Origin: Actinomycetota bacterium
GTDB lineage: Bacteria; Actinomycetota; Actinomycetes; S36-B12; UBA5976
NCBI GenBank assembly: GCA_947486505.1
Contig: CANKTT010000028.1
Coordinates: 1 to 14,459, forward strand
DNA: 14,459 nt
Reading direction: 5' to 3'
Shown here: piece after piece, positions 14,002 through 14,459 of the stretch
Numbering within the stretch: position 1 is the first letter of the stretch
How the letters are laid out: every line of letters starts with the position of its first letter
Program-made: the position numbers and the translations under genes
The notes under the pieces: generated by a model
Told to the model about the DNA's origin: nothing
What the model saw: the letters and a program-made list of their open reading frames with translations, nothing else
The model's database searches: none

Positions 14002-14459
14002 TGTCCGCTGATAATGAAATGCTGCGATCGCTAGTTCGCGAAGCATTACGTGATGCCCTCGGTGGAGCCGATGGCATTCGCGATGTCGCGAAAGCACTTT
14101 CAGGGCAAAGTCAACAAACTATGAAAACTGCGCAAGTAGTTGAAGTAGTGTCATTAAGCAGCAATTCGGATGTGACTAAATTTGTAAATCGCGTCCTTGA
14201 CCTGGCGTCAGACTCAAAAACCTTAAACGCAATGCGCCAAGGCGAACTAGTTTTTCAGCTAGGCAATTCACCATCGAGCCATAGCAATCATGATTCCGGT
14301 ACTACCCGGATTGAAAAAGGTGCGGTAACCGAATCAACAATCAGAAAAGCTGCCGAGTCGGGATCAACTTTGATCGTGGCTCGGAAGGTGGTCGTAACAT
14401 CACTTGCGCGCGATAAGGCGCGTGATTTGGGTGTGACGATCATTAGAGAAGGTCAACAA
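14001..14459 (+). CDS. Unknown RMM-associated protein with N-terminal encapsulation-like helix (partial)
   Basis: An ATG at 14001 opens a frame of 153 codons with no stop to the right edge, so the gene is incomplete. It starts inside the TAATG junction with the shell gene and is probably translationally coupled. I do not recognise a catalytic domain. Residues about 5-21 (NEMLRSLVREALRDALG) form an amphipathic helix with Leu/Val/Ala on one face, the pattern of BMC encapsulation peptides. Then come two conserved-looking alpha/beta stretches: KTAQVVEVVSLSSNSDVTKF, with RQGELVFQLG further on, and after a Ser/His-rich loop IEKGAVTESTIRKAA followed by TLIVARKVVVTSLARDKARD. The final LARDKARDLGVTIIR resembles short C-terminal tags seen in other BMC-locus proteins. 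It may be a cargo or scaffold protein; no function is assigned. Confidence 0.8.
   Translation, partial: MSADNEMLRSLVREALRDALGGADGIRDVAKALSGQSQQTMKTAQVVEVVSLSSNSDVTKFVNRVLDLASDSKTLNAMRQGELVFQLGNSPSSHSNHDSGTTRIEKGAVTESTIRKAAESGSTLIVARKVVVTSLARDKARDLGVTIIREGQQ

Overview
The window looks like a moderate-GC (mid-40s % by eye, not counted) actinobacterial chromosome. The main reason is the tandem-BMC shell protein at 13402-14001, which closely resembles those of the Rhodococcus/Mycobacterium microcompartment (RMM, or aminoacetone/aminopropanol utilisation) loci. The class III aminotransferase, acylating aldehyde dehydrogenase and APC permease found with it are the usual RMM companions. I cannot assign a genus.

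Layout: two divergent gene blocks face away from a 362-bp regulatory region (10144-10505). Rightward lie an aminotransferase, an acylating aldehyde dehydrogenase with a C-terminal encapsulation-like helix, a BMC-T shell protein, and an unknown protein that runs off the right edge. The last two genes join tightly, so more RMM genes (other shell proteins, aminoalcohol kinase) probably continue outside the window. Leftward lie an APC permease ending in a strong terminator, then a second tightly packed run: acetamidase/formamidase, GlcG/HbpS-like protein, adenosylcobalamin-dependent diol/glycerol dehydratase (large and medium subunits fused, then the small subunit), and the reactivase large subunit. 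After an 83-bp gap containing a hairpin come a YtcJ/NfdA-type amidohydrolase, a urease gamma-beta fusion, and the start of a urease alpha-like subunit cut by the left edge.

How it may work: the permease would import an amine or aminoalcohol. The aminotransferase-family enzyme and/or the B12-dependent dehydratase would produce an aldehyde. The acylating aldehyde dehydrogenase would convert that to acyl-CoA inside a protein shell. The amidohydrolase, formamidase and urease-like enzymes would release amine, formate and ammonia from amide or urea compounds. The individual families are well supported. Their joining into one pathway is inference from gene order.

The most notable points are: a B12 diol dehydratase block next to an RMM shell locus; the large-medium subunit fusion; the lack of visible targeting peptides on the dehydratase although the aldehyde dehydrogenase has one; a cluster of C-N hydrolases including a divergent urease; a nested-stem leader abutting the permease ribosome binding site; and repeated AACCAAA-type elements in the divergent promoter region. 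No tRNA, rRNA, CRISPR array, insertion sequence or transcription regulator gene was seen.
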